Below are positions 1 through 12,324 of a stretch of 27,629 nt of DNA, in pieces. The first letter of the stretch is position 1. Each line of letters starts with the position of its first letter. Origin of the DNA: Xanthoparmelia taractica (Eukaryota; Ascomycota; Lecanoromycetes; Lecanorales; Parmeliaceae); NCBI GenBank assembly GCA_033085395.1, contig JANQBS010000405.1:1-27629 (forward strand), given 5' to 3'. Below the pieces are notes generated by a model. That model saw only the letters and a list, made by a program, of their open reading frames with translations, was not told the origin of the DNA and did not search any database. A program made the translations under genes and the position numbers.

Positions 1-439
1 TTACGCTTTTTAGTAATATAAGAATTCTTAATTTTAAATAGAAATTCGTTGAGTTAAATAATATTTAAATATTTCTACTCACAGCACGCTAAAATATTAC
101 TAACTTAGCATTTCTATTATATCTTATCTTCTATAGTTATTCTTTACTATTCTTTTAATTAAATCATTTATATATATACTCTATAAATATCTACGCCCTC
201 GGCACTCTTAATCGCTATATTATTAGATATATTAGATTTAATAATCACGTTCTAGTTGTTCTTTAAAGCTCTTACTAATATATTTAAATCGCCTCTACGC
301 GAATTATTATCTATTAATAATAGAGATAAATAATTAATTATTTTTACTTCTAAACGCGTTGAGAGATCTTTAAAAAAAACTCGAACGAATTTAGCTTCAT
401 CGTCTTTATCTATAAACTCTTTATAAATTAGTTTTATAT
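1..439. other. RIP-mutated AT-rich DNA, no gene read
   Basis: This stretch has almost no CpA, TpG, CpC or GpG, while CpG and CpT remain, which is the RIP signature. It lies immediately upstream of the readable Helitron protein and may be its 5' untranslated part. I could not find a Helitron 5' terminus (a TC next to an A/T insertion site) that stands out from background. Confidence 0.5.
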
Positions 440-3400
440 TCTCTTAAGTCGCGCCTAAAAAATAGATCGTAGAACGTTAATAAAACGCGTTTTAAAAAGA
501 TGCTTCTCAAAGAGATGAAGAAGTAGCTACTAAAGACGCTCTACTCGATTTAGATTCTTTAGAGAATTCTCTACTATAAGATCTTCTAATAGATTTCTTT
601 TAAAATATTAAATTCTTTAAAAACTTATTCTTCGTCTCTTTTAGTTCTTATTTCGACTCTATTTAATCTTTAATTAAATTACGAAAATATATCGCGCGTT
701 ATTTTTATATAGTAGAGTCTCTATAATATTATTTAAATACTTTAAATTAGATCTATAGTAATTATAATACGACGCTATAATTGAATAAGATCTTAAGATA
801 ATACTATAATAACGAAAAGACTAAGATCGACGTATTTAAATTAAACGTTATTAAAGAGTATTTTAATACTAAGAAGATCTATAAGAACGTTAGAATAAAT
901 ATAAATAATTCTATTAATTTGAACGAGAATGCTATTAACGAGATTCTACACTCTTTAACGCTAGAAATAACTAATTTCACTCTCGATTGCAAAGCGTATC
1001 GACTATATAGCGTTTAATATAATAACGCGGTCTCTATAATCTTATAGTAGATTATTATTAATTATTTAGTCGCTTTATATACGTGTAAGATTTAGAGGGT
1101 AATTAGCACTTATATGCCCACTCTAGCGCCTTCAGACGATAAGAAATCGATATTTAATTAAATCTATATTATAAATAATACTTAGAATTAATTAATAATA
1201 CGATATGAGATCTTTTTAATAATAGTTCTAATGCTAATTTAATTAGATAAAGATTTTATAAATAGACTAATTAAAATCTTTATCGCAAAATCGCTACTAT
1301 TTTAAGACGTATTAATCTCTATATCAACGTTCTTAAATCTATAACTAAAAGACTAGAAATTAATCTCAATCTAAGAAACTATAAGCTACTTTATAAAAAC
1401 CCTCGCTATCACGATTCGCGAACCTATAATTATTCTACTTCTAATAAAATAGCTATCGCTTAAAAAAAAGACTTAAATAATTTACTAAAGATATTCGAGA
1501 CTAGAGATCTACTAATTAAGACTCGTAATAATAAAAGATTTAGTATTTTATATTAATATTTAGTCTATATATCACTGCGATATTTACTTATCTTTCTATA
1601 TAACGAATAGTCCTAATATAACAATATATTAAATATCGATATTACTTTAAGTAATAGTCTTTATGCTTATAGACGTAAATCTCGCGAACACGCTCTACGA
1701 GTAGTACGAGTTATTAATCGAGATAACTTTACTCGAGTGACTCTAACTTTATTCTATAGATATATAATATTTATTTATTCCTCCTTATTCGATCGTTAAC
1801 CTTAATTAAATATCTTATATAGATTCATCTCAGCAAATTTAATCGTCTTCTTTATTACGATAAACTACTTTAATATTTTATTTACGATGCTTATATAATC
1901 TTTAAGAATAATTAACTTTATTAAATCAAGTAGAATTAAAAGATTATTCGCGCTGATATATATTAAGTAGTTATTAATGCTTAAGTCGCTGAAGCTATTA
2001 TAGAGACTTAGACTAATAAGCAACGAATCGTTCTCTCTTTCTTATATTAAGAAGACTTACGATTTATAAAGTAACTCTATTAGAATATTATTACTTTATT
2101 AACTAAGTTCGAACGATTAGATCTCTTTACGATCTTTATCTATAATTTAAAATAAATCGAGATTATCGAGAATCTTTTATTTAACGAACGAGCTATTAAT
2201 CGCTTAAATCTAATTGCGAGAATATTTAGATTAAAGCTAAAGACTCTTATAAAGAATATCTTGAAGAAGAAGATGCTCGATATATTCTAATTCTCTTTCT
2301 TAGTAATCGTACACTCTCTTTATTATCTTAATAGAGTATCTCTCTTAAAAGCACGTTAGTTAGATAATTAGTGTAAATTATAATTCTTAGAGATATTTCT
2401 AACACGGTTTAGTCCCCTATACGCTATAATTTCTATTAGTTAATTCTACAATTAGATCTATAGTAATTTCTTCTCTTCTCGCTTCTTTAATAAAAATTAA
2501 ATCTTATAAGAATATCTTAATTAGGCGATTAGTGTGAGTTATAGTCCCTAAGAGTGTTTCTAACACGATTTAGCCCTCTATACGTCGTAATTTCTATCGA
2601 TTAATTTTATAGTTAGATTTAAAATATTTTTTAATTTTCTTCTTTTTATTTAATAGCGTAGATCTCTTTAACGATACGTTAATTAGATAATTAGCGTAGA
2701 TTATAGTTTCTAGAGATGCTTCTAATACGATTTAACTCTCTATATATTATAATTCCTATCTATTAATTCTATAATATCGTTAAAAAAAATCCTTATTTCT
2801 TATAAGAGCGAAGCCCGATCGATTAAAATTTCGATTTTAGTTCTATATTTTTAACTCGATTAAGGTATATTAGATCGAGTTTTAGCGTATATCTATATTA
2901 TAGAGTTTTAAAAATAAGGCCTATCGCACGCTTATATTCTTATTATTCTATACTCTAAGAATTAATTCTTTAGCGCAATTAAGGTAGATACTACTATTAG
3001 TACTAAGATCTTAGATCAAGCCCTATATCTCAATCTATATACGATCGTTATCACGTATATACTTTATAAAAACTATAATTAATACGTTATTAATAGAATA
3101 GATATCGTTTCTCTCTATTAAGACTCAGATAAAAATAAATATAATAAGCGATTCTCAAAGAACTTCTACGATCGTACGATCTTTAAATTAGACTTCGAAT
3201 ATCTTAAATATCGTCGACGTAGATTAATTGAGATTTTAGAGAATAAGTTTAAATAGAATTATTAAATAATATTCTATAATCTCTATTTGTCGACTAGATA
3301 TAACGCTTATATTAATATTAAGATATATATCAACGTTAAGGCGTGTAAATATATCTTTAAGTACGTTTATAAGAATAATAATCGAGCTAGCCTTTAAATA

Positions 3401-5990
3401 GAGCGTAAGAATAATAAAAATTAGAACGCTAAAGATTTAGATTAGGTGAATAAGATTTAAGAGTATCGCGATATACGATAAGTAAGCTTAGCGGAGGTCT
3501 ACTAAAGAATCTTTAACTTTAAATTATACGATTATAATTCTTCTATTAAACGATTATTTATTTATCTTTCTAATTAATATAGCGTTTAATTTAATAATAA
3601 TAATCTATTTGCTACTATAATAGATAAAGTAATTAAACATTAAATTATCTTAACGGCTTTTTTTTAGTTTAATTAAAAGCGTCGATAATAAGACGACGTA
3701 ATAGACCTCTTTTACATTAATCTATTGAATCGCTACGTCTAAAAGAATAATAAGACTATTTCAAGTTAATACTCACGTTAGCGAAAGAGAGGTATTATCG
3801 CTCAAATCTTCTATATTAATTTAAACGTAAGGAAACTCTTCTATCTACGCTATCTACTACTAAACGTATCGAGTCTTATATTCTTTAAAGATCTACGAAC
3901 GATAGATAACGAGATTCTTTCTATCTATTATAATATTTATTTAATAAAAGACTTACTATATAATAACGTCGAATAAAATTAAGTCTTAAACGAAGCTAAG
4001 GCTTAATAGAGCGAAGAATACTTACGAAGTTTATTAATAACGATTCTACTTAACTACGACTTAGCTAATTCGCTTAATTTATAAACTAAATATAAAGCGA
4101 GATACGTTCGCAATTAGATTTAAGTAGATAAAAATACTTTAAATCGCTAAAGAAAAAAATTATAACGCTAATACGAATAATAAAATATCTTAAATTATTT
4201 TAATATAATATTTTATTTTTTACTCGCTAAAAGCTCTCGCGCTAAGCGTAATTTTCCCTTTTTATTCGCAAATTAAATATATCTCTTCTCGTATTTTATC
4301 TACGTTACTTAACTAATATATTATTCTTCTATATCTAGTCTATCTAACGACTATATTTATATTCTTTAGACTTAATATTATAATCTTTCTCTACTCGATA
4401 ACGCGTTAGTTAAGTAAGCTATTACTAAGAACTTCTATCTTTATTTAATTCAAATTTCGCTAAAAGAGAATAACACTAGCTTAACGAGAAATATTAATCT
4501 TATTAATAACTTCGGCTTATTAGCGATTTAATAGAATTATAAGCGATATTATATTAATAGGCGTAATCGATTTCTACGTGAGAAACGCGCTTATTTAACA
4601 TATAGCTAAGAGCGAATATAAGCGAGTCTAAACGACGATCAAACGGTTGCTATTAACGCTATTTGAAACGCGATCTCTTATTCTAATAATTAACTCTTCT
4701 TTCTAAATAATTATAAAAATACTAAAAAGATTATACTTTAAAATACCGTTCTTCGAAGAATATGAAATAACTTATATGTGACTATTGCTGTAACTTCTTC
4801 TAATATCGCCTTTATTCTTCTTTAAAGTAATCGCATCGCTTACTCTCGCTTTAAGATCTCTCTAAACGCTATTACTTAATTCGTCTATAATATATCGATA
4901 AAATCTAATCTCGCTAAGCTATTAATTAATATTAAGCTTATCTTCTAAAACGAGATCTCTATATAAAATCACTATAATATTAAGATCGTCGATCGTATAC
5001 TTTAAGACGTTCGAAAGAACACTTATTTATTCGACGAAATAGTTATTTACTTTTACGACGATTTTCGTTAAATACTTTTAATTATTAAGAATACTAAGTT
5101 AAATCGCATCGCTTAAGCTATATTAAGAATCTTATATCTTTAAAATTATATTCGAGTTCTTAGACTTACTAAAAATATAAGATTACGAAATCTTAATTTA
5201 ATTAATTAAGATTAAATCGATATAGCGGAATTCGCTTAGAATCTCTTAAATATAAATAACGATATCTTAGTAAGCTTCGAGGAGCCTTACTTAATCGATT
5301 AATCTACTAGCTAACTATTTAATAATACGAGTAATAATTTAATTAACGTTATATAGTAATCTTCGTGCTCGCCGAATAGCTAATTTCTATATTTCTAGGG
5401 TAATTCGTTACACTCTTAATAAAAATATCGCTCGATTTAATCGCTAAGTCTTTAATAGAGTTTCTAAGTCTTAAACGATATATAATAATTAAGATTAAAT
5501 CGTTAATAAGAAGAATAATTTCCTCTTATCTACTAAAATGATAAACGCTTTCGAACTCGTCTCGCTATTATCTTATTATTTAGAGCTAAAAGAGAGCTAC
5601 GTAGTAATGCTATTAAGAAATCTAAAGCAGTCTATAGATTTATATAATAAAACGCGTTTATAGATCTAGCATATTAAGTCTAAGACGCTCGATTGTCGTA
5701 TTCTAGAAAATAAGTATAACGATAGACGATACTTTATATTCTATATCTTACTTGCTTCGTCGAATTCGAACGAGTTATATACTTTCTTTCAACGAATTTA
5801 ATATTTAATTCGTTTAATCTTTAGTATAATTATTAATAAGTCTTAGAATTAATTCTTATAATATATCGATCTATATCTTTATTCTAAGGTTTTCGTCTAT
5901 AATTAATTATATATAATCTTAAGTTATTAATAAGGTCGGGCTATTTATTATAGTCTTAAGTGATCTATTAAAAAAGTAATTAATTTCGTC
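440..5990 (+). mobile_element. RIP-degraded Helitron, Rep/Pif1-helicase ORF
   Basis: This is the remnant of a rolling-circle transposon protein with an HUH replication initiator and a Pif1-family helicase. Conceptual translation on this strand, ignoring TAA/TAG stops, follows the family in order. The N-terminal Cys-pair region is near 750-790 and the segment leading to the 'LLFPYGE'-type motif near 1400-1610. Helitron_like_N runs from about 2020 to 2280 (reading RLDLFTIFIYN) and resumes at about 2866. The HUH motif at 2918-2935 reads G-L-S-H-A-Y, so the second His codon CAT has become TAT. KRFSKNF is at 3146 and a YNAYINI block near 3295. The helicase starts near 4640, with a Walker A at 4706-4732 whose Gly codons have become Asn/Lys. 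Later helicase motifs run to TINKS-like and ALSR-like blocks near 5820-5930. Nearly all changes are C-to-T or G-to-A, so the copy is dead. The exact termini were not identified. Confidence 0.9.
2354..2785. repeat. three tandem copies of a ~161 bp unit
   Basis: Three diverged units begin near 2354, 2515 and 2677, a period of 161-162 bp. Each opens with a TTA(G/A)TTAG-type block followed by a shared segment of about 100 bp; the third copy is partial. They sit inside an insert of roughly 580 bp (about 2284-2865) that splits the Helitron Rep domain: the reading frame stops matching after K-K-K-M-L-D and resumes at I-L-D-R-V-L-A. Because 161 is not a multiple of three, the array is not an in-frame protein repeat. 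It could be an intron, or a small non-autonomous insertion. Confidence 0.65.
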
Positions 5991-7215
5991 GACGAGATAT
6001 ATTAAGAATAAGATTATTAAGTAGATTCTTCTTTGAGATTAGGATTTATAAGATCGAAGATTTATTAGAAATGTAGAAATAAATTATAAAGCAAATAAGA
6101 TATGTAGTCGATTAAGCGATAATTAGTTAGCGATTTTATAGTAGCAAGAGTAGACGATTGCCGCATAGCTAGCAAGTAAAGTCTAATTGCTGAAAAGGAT
6201 TATCAAATATATGCTTGATAGACCATGGAAAGGCCGGGGAAGAAGGCTGAGAATTAGGGTCTTGGCAGGCGATAAGGGAGCTGAAATCCCCGTCTTCTCC
6301 TTCCAATCAATCAATAATCCCACACGTGTTCATGAATTTAATTCATGGGCATACACTTGTTAGTTTATAACTGCTTAATTTTTATTAATTTATATTTGAG
6401 CAATAATTAGGGCCTTGAGGGACGTTCTTTTGGGGTTTTAGAAGGCTTAGAATCCTTCTTCACGTGATCTAGATCATTGGACGTCTTATTACGAGGCATG
6501 GTGTTGATTTGTGTAACTGTTATTTGATCTTGGGACGCGTTGTTTTTTTTTGATGGTTGCGGGACGGAGAGTAGGGCTGAGCCCCTGAAACGAGTGCCCT
6601 GCCAGAGGATGGGATACGTTTTGATAAGCTTCGACGCCCCAACTTTAGATCTCATATCATTGTGCATCCCTTCATGATTTCATCAAATTTTCCAAAGCCC
6701 CAAGCGTACACCTTCACGCTTAATAATCGAACATAAGTACAACACAGATCTTCCCTTTACTGTCCATGAACAGACCAAACCAGGTAAACCGCATAGGACC
6801 CAGGTCAAATTTTACGCACGCCACATCATCGTGTACACTCTGTCACCTGAAGTATAGGGACGCCAAAACCACCCAGTGTTTCTGCTACACATTCATCCAT
6901 TCACATCAGCCCTGGTGTTATTTCTATGCCCATGGCAGCAAGCACTAGCTGGGTACAGCTGTTGGAGTCTCTATTGACGTAGGCTACTTTGATGCTAGAG
7001 ACGGGCATACCAATGTAGGTTACAATGCGGAAAATTGCGGCTGCAGTAGCACAGATGGGTCATGTCGTTGGCTAATTACCCGGAACGGATGCCTTGTGTC
7101 GACGGTACAGATTCTACAAATGAGGTAGTCCAGTTGCACCCATCATTCTTCCATGCTATTATCCTGGACAGGACTCGTTGCATAAGGCACAAGCAATATC
7201 GGCACAGCGTAAAAT
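5991..7215. other. RIP border and 3' intergenic region
   Basis: Composition changes from RIP-type AT-rich to normal between about 6120 and 6230, marking the left edge of the gene island. The rest is ordinary intergenic DNA downstream of the alcohol dehydrogenase. It includes a near-perfect palindrome, CATGAATTTAATTCATG, at 6332-6348, and CACGTG boxes near 6323 and 6461. A short minus-strand open frame (6407-6667, 86 codons, Lys/Pro-rich end) has no family I recognise, so it is not called as a gene. Confidence 0.5.
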
Positions 7216-8886
7216 TTACTCTAAATCCAAGACAACTCGACCAATCAATTTCCCCTCCTTCATCTTCTGGAACACCTGCATTTACTGCAGTTAGCGCACC
7301 TGTACAGAAAAACCAATAAGATCTCACTCACCTCTGTCAGCTTTTCCATCTTCTCTATCTTGAAATGCGTCTTTACAATGCCCCTCGCTGCAAAATCTAG
7401 ACACTCGATTGCGTCCTTTCTGGTACCCACGGCGACCGCGCAGATATTTGCCTGCTTGGACACTAATTCCTGTGGGAAGCTCTTCGCAATTGGTTGAGGC
7501 GCTCCCTCAGGCATGCCAATGCAGACGAGAGTGCCGTTGAACCGTAAGAAATCCAACGCTTGCGCATAAGCCTTGTTGCTCGCCGTGCATACAAGTACGG
7601 CACTTGCTCCAAGGCCATCTGTTAATTTCAGGACTTCCGCCACGATAGATGTGTCGTCGTGCGCGGTTACATCTATGAAGTGTTCCGCGCCGCAATCCAT
7701 GATGATCTGCTTCTTGGAGGGGGCATCAATGCCAATCACGCGAAGAGCCATACCCCCAGACGCGAGTTGACAAGCAATATGGCCAAGACCACCGCCGGCG
7801 CCTGAGATGACGACCCATTCACCAGATCTGGCTTTGGATTTGCGCAGGGCGGCATAAGTGGTCACACCAGCACAGAGCATAGGCTTTCAGAGAGTCAACG
7901 CTGGACCGGAGCAACCAAGCCAGACTTCAACTTGTTCTTAGGGAACACTTACCGCGGCATCAGCAGATTGTAAGCCGTCTGGGATTTGGGTTACATAGCT
8001 GCGTACAAGAACGTGTTAGTATAGTCTCTGTCATGAGCAGATGGTTGGTGAGAGCTTACTTGACAGGGCCGATGCAGTACTGTTGGAAACTGACAACACT
8101 GTCTTGTCAGAAGGCTGTTATTGGAGATGTTTTGGGGGAATGGGGAAGCTTACGTGCCGGGAGTGTAATATCCGCTAACCTTGGCCTTTGGGCAAAGAGC
8201 ATCAGCACCAGCCATGCACTGAGCTGCAGCTATTCATTAGCCTGGAAGCTTCAAAAAATGATCTCGCTTGGCGCAAAGGATGGAAAGCTTCCCCATCACG
8301 GCGGTTACTTACGACAATTTCCGCAGGTCCCAGATACCCACTTTACGCCGACACGGTCTCCGACCTTGATAGTCGAGGTTTCGCTACCGGGGCCAAGCTT
8401 CACCACTTTGCCTACGCCTTCGTGACCACCTATCCAGGATTCTGAGTCAACGTTGTTTTTTTGAGATAGGAAGTGAAGTTGCTTCTTTAAATTCAATGAC
8501 AAAAAGGAAGGATCAACTCCGAAATGTACGTACCGACCTGGCCAGGCTGAGTGGGGTTGGGGAGTGAGGCCCACTAGAAGCCATTGAGTCCTTAGCCTTG
8601 TTGGAATTGAAGATGAGAGGCAAGCAGTAAGATGCAGTAGGACAGACCTACTGAATTCTCCATAACGCCCAAATCAGAATGGCAGACGCCCGAATGAGTC
8701 CTTGGACCGCGAGTCAGTATCGGTATCTGTCGCTTGTTTCAAAGTGTTGGGCGAGATAAGTACGTACAGGTTGATTAAGACTTCACCAGGCCCGGGCTCA
8801 GGTGTCTCCAGAATCTCGATCTTGGTCGAAATCTTTCCGGGTTGATCGTAAACGCAAGCCCTGAATTGCTTGGGTATTGCGGACAT
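7216..8886 (-). CDS. zinc-dependent alcohol dehydrogenase (ADH1-type)
   Basis: A medium-chain NAD(P)-dependent alcohol dehydrogenase, oxidising or reducing short alcohols and aldehydes, probably cytosolic. Nine exons join to 360 aa, a usual length for fungal ADH: 8768-8886, 8652-8700, 8534-8573, 8313-8429, 8154-8223, 8060-8089, 7953-7998, 7332-7883 and 7216-7275. All introns are GT-AG and every phase closes. Catalytic zinc ligands are Cys46 (in HSGVCHSD), His72-Glu73 (in GGHEGVG) and Cys161. The structural zinc set is Cys105, Cys108, Cys111 and Cys119. The Rossmann motif GAGGGLG is at 185-191, and Asp210 at the end of the second strand favours NAD. The start M-S-A-I-P-K-Q-F-R-A-C-V agrees with the family and follows a pyrimidine-rich leader. 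The gene is intact with no RIP damage. Substrate and physiological direction cannot be told from sequence. Confidence 0.95.
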
Positions 8887-9828
8887 TCTGAATTTTACTA
8901 CAAGCAGACAGGGTGATGGAGGAGCTTGTGGAGTGATTGAATCAGGGAAAATGAGTTGCCCAACTTGGTCTCAAGAGAGGAAGGAGATGAACAAAAAAGG
9001 AGAGATGGACAGTATGTTGGTGGGTGAGTGGAAGGCCCGCATCACCATGATGACGCCCCCACTTCTGCCGGCCAAAGTCTGCCCGTTAGCGGGTGTGGGG
9101 AAGGCACTGCTTTAGAAGTACGTACCTACATGTACCTTAGAACCCACCTGCTTTACGCTAATCATATGCGGGGTATGAGAACAGAAAACCGAGGCAGCGG
9201 AGCGATGGAAACCGGTTCGGCACAAAAACGAGAATGACTTGATTCTTTGCGCTAACATAAATCATATCACTCGAAAAGGGAGAATGAGAAAGAGATGAAA
9301 GTAAATTCCATGGCTCATCAAAGCCTTGGTGTTTGGGGTGCCAGCACGTAGACCTGCTGAACAAAGAGCATGCTGTCCACGGCTTGCATGTTTACCCCAA
9401 CGGTTGTCTTCACCATAACCCGTACCTAGTAGATGACAAGTCTGAGACAGCCCTGATTCTGCTTCCTCGATTCCCTGGCCAATTGTGAAGCGAGGATAAG
9501 TGCATACTCTGATAGGCTGACACTTTGCATCATCTAATTCATCCGGCTAGTAATAAGCATACAAACGGACCCAGTAATGATCGTAGTGGTAACAAAGATG
9601 ACGATTCAGGGCGGTATGCCTGCCTTGCCAGGAGCCTGTTCTGTCGGTGGCACCAATTCTCAGCAGATGCGCCATCGGATAACCTGTCAATGTTCGCTGG
9701 TATTTTTCCCACGAGACCACATGATGACGGCCTAGGAGAGCATGATCTTATACACTTAACACCATGGCTCGTCCTTGTCTGGTAGATGGACGGCTCCTAA
9801 TGTTTGTTGATGCGGTTGGCGTTGGGAT
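8887..9828. other. intergenic: ADH promoter side and 3' flank of next gene
   Basis: This holds the upstream region of the minus-strand alcohol dehydrogenase. Its first ~130 bases, read on the minus strand, are C/T-rich, as in many fungal leaders. The other half is the 3' flank of the serine-rich gene. A small GTACGTAC-CTACATGTACC cluster lies near 9119. Short open frames here (for example 9525-9785 +) look like chance frames, without family resemblance or clear splice context. Confidence 0.4.
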
Positions 9829-10601
9829 CTAGTCCATGTAGAAGTCGCCTTTCAAGATCCTCTCCTGGAAATGATCCGGTTTTCTGGGAGACTTTGGCAT
9901 CTCCTTGATTGGTTGCTCGGTAGCTGACACACTGGCAGCCTTTTGATGATTTGACGGACCCACCGCTGGGACAGGGACTGGTTGACTATTGATTGAAGCT
10001 GATCGTTCAGCTCTGTTTTTGATTTGCTCAGACCAATTGAACCCTTCACCTAATCCGAAGAGCACAGGTCAGCTTATAAAACCCAAAGCCTGAATTCATC
10101 TTAACGGCTTGAAGACACACCTCGTCCTGTAAGAGACGGGGCGGAAGACGTATTATTGGAAGCTCTACCGTTAGTGTTACCTGATCCACCGGTTCTGACA
10201 TCTCGAAGCGCTTTCGCCCCGAAGCTCATCCGTCTAGCGAATGGCGATGTTGGGGATATGTTCGGTTCAGCGTCAACTTCTTCGACGGCGTTTTCGTTGA
10301 TGGAAGTAGAGGGCGAGCTGCCGCTTCCGAAGCTGCTCTGACGGTTTCTCATGTTGGTGAAGGCTGATGTCTGAGTCGGAGACCCCGCCATACCTAGTGA
10401 AGCGATGGAGGTACGACGGCGCTGTTGAGCCTGGGCATTGGCAGCCGCAGTTGCAATAGGACTGGGGTAAGCGGAGGTGCCGTTACCGTTGGGAGGAGAA
10501 CGACCGAAGAGCTCGGAGAGCTTCTGGCCTGGTGAGAAGGAAGCTCGACGGTTGGTAGTTGCATTTGGTGTTGGTGGTGGTGAATTCTCGTTGTTAGACA
10601 T
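9829..10601 (-). CDS. conserved serine-rich fungal protein
   Basis: Two exons (10121-10601 and 9829-10049; 71 bp GT-AG intron, donor gtgtgt, acceptor attag) join to 233 aa. The protein is low-complexity and rich in Ser, Asn, Pro and Thr. It carries short conserved blocks in the order I know from ascomycete homologues: RRASFSPGQKLSELFG near the N-terminus, QQRRRTSIASLG in the middle, then SPFARRMSFGAKALRDVR, GEGFNWSEQ, and a C-terminal F-Q-E-R-I-L-K-G-D-F-Y-M-D. The intron falls inside the Gly codon preceding EGFNW, which supports the join. The basic R-R-x-S sites look like kinase targets (inference). Function is unknown; it is probably cytoplasmic and disordered. I chose the Met at 10601 over an upstream in-frame Met at 10682 because homologues start near the Ser/Pro/Thr block. 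Confidence 0.85.
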
Positions 10602-11185
10602 TTGGAACGATGTAGGAGTCGACGTATTGATGTCAGTTTGGGGGAAGCTCTGAGCAGTTGCTTTGTTCGCTTGATGTAACAACTGGGCGGAATCGGATTG
10701 AAGCTTCCAATCTCAGTCGGGAATGCTGGAGGCAAGAAAGTTGATTGTGAGAGTTGTTGGGGAAGTTTGACTATCAATGGGTTGGAGCAAGGGGATGGTG
10801 ATGATCGTCGTTTTGCGGGGAAGCTTCCCGCTAAGCTTGAGCACTAGTGTGCAATTGGCTTGCTTTGCATTGTCTTTCGATAATTTAGAAGTACGACCAA
10901 CACCTGGAGCCTCTGAGATATAGGTTGTCACGTGGATGTTCCACTGAAATACCATTGTGAGCCCTCAACTAGAATGCCACTGCAGTAAGATTGAGCCGGC
11001 AAGTCGAGAAAGTTGGTGACCGGTCAAAAGCATTTCTTAGATTATGGTTCTTGATAAGCCAGACACCAAAGTAGCTGCCTTCCCCTACATCTACACGGCA
11101 GGCGACAATTCAAGGAAATAATGCAGCGCCACTCGCTCCAGTCGTAGAAGATAAGTGTAAACATGGGTATACTATGATTTGATCA
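10602..11185. other. intergenic: 5' region of serine-rich gene, 3' flank of PXR1
   Basis: No gene is supported here. Minus-strand frames (10394-10777, 10713-10955) are open by chance and read as Pro/Thr/Leu-rich sequence without conservation I recognise. The stretch next to 10601 may be a long 5' leader of the serine-rich gene. Confidence 0.35.
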
Positions 11186-12324
11186 TTAAGATCTGGGAGT
11201 GGTCAGCCATCTAGCATTCCGCGAACTAGGCCAAATAACACACACTTCATTCAATGCTCTGTGATCCATCATACACATCTTCTTATGCTGGATATATCGG
11301 TGGCGTACAGAAAGCCTGCCATCGCCGATATCCTGTGAAACCCTGGCTAAGGTGTTGGTCTCACATGGTGGATGATGTGATGCTACAGCAACCTCTCCAA
11401 CACCTGAGCCGGAGAGTTGTAAACGATCTGGCGATGGCAAGATGGACGACTGCTCCCGTAGTTTCGATGGGTGCCTCATATCTCTTTTAGCCTGGCGTTT
11501 CAGCTTGCGCTCTGCCCTGTCGTCTGAGTGCCTTCGGACATTGTCTGTTTGAGATCGATCGAACGGGTCCTTGGGCGATGTATGGGAGTACTCTTCTGGT
11601 TCTACCGAAAGGTTTCTCTGTGATTGGAACCCTTTTGGTCTCCAGTCGACTCCTTTGCTAATCGTTTTCACAATGCGATCATTTTCCGTTGTCTTCCGCT
11701 TCTTATATTTCTTGCGCTTTAAGGTGTCTGACCATCCTTTCTGTAGTTTATTAGCTTCCGGCAGCGGTTCGTCCTCTGAACGTTGTTTTGGCGTTTGCTT
11801 AGAGTTATTAAGTGTACTTTGCTCACACTTGGCGAGATCCGTCAATCTGTCTCCGACCAATAACCCTCCACTAACGAAACAAAGATTCCCCCAGCGCTGT
11901 TTGATATAGGCCGAGCTCCTCAGGTTTGACCTCTGTAATCGATTCTTGTTCACATCTATTATGCCTCTGCCATTCAAGCGTCCTAGTAGGTCCTGAAAAA
12001 CGTCAAGGCCTGTAGTCTCATTACTAGCACGTGCTGCATCATGCTTTGCACCCAGACCCAGGTTATCGTCCTTGAGCGCGATCTTTATGTGGGAAAGACT
12101 AGCCACGGAGCGCAGGTCTGAGGAGGCTGTGCCGTTGGCTCCGAGTGATTCTCCGGGCGTCCAACCATGGGATTGGAGGATCTTTTGGCCATACTTAGTA
12201 GCTGATCGGCTCCATGTCGTATTGTTCGGGTCTTGGGAGAGCTTGGAACGCCTACTGAAGTTAGCAACACGCAGAGGGTGAGGACCTTGCAGTCTCTTCA
12301 CTTTCGGGGAGCACCCAGTCCCAT
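11186..12324 (-). CDS. PXR1: PXR1/PinX1-type G-patch protein
   Basis: Homologue of yeast Pxr1/Gno1 and human PinX1: a nucleolar G-patch protein that activates the Prp43 helicase in rRNA/snoRNA maturation and can restrain telomerase (family knowledge). Two exons (12302-12324 and 11186-12254) join to 363 aa. The 47 bp intron has donor gtgaag and acceptor ttcag. The first exon encodes only M-G-L-G-A-P-R plus two bases; the typical family start MGL-APRKR shows this is the true start, rather than the unspliced Met at 12397. The D-P-N-N-T-T-W-S-R block is followed by the G-patch (about 25-80; GWTPGESLG, then DDNLGLGAK), then TGLDVFQDLLGRLNG and FVSGGLLVGD. A basic KRKKYKKRK stretch and the conserved C-terminal RYIQHKKMCMMD-RALNE follow. 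It is divergent from the gene starting at 12651, with 326 bp between start codons. Confidence 0.92.

Noticed and set aside
6407..6667. Minus-strand open frame of 86 codons with a Lys/Pro-rich end
   Set aside because: No recognisable family, no splice context and located next to a RIP border; could be a small gene but nothing supports it beyond being open.
7062..7327. Overlapping short frames on both strands at the ADH 3' end
   Set aside because: Explained by the last ADH exon (7216-7275) and its flanking intron.
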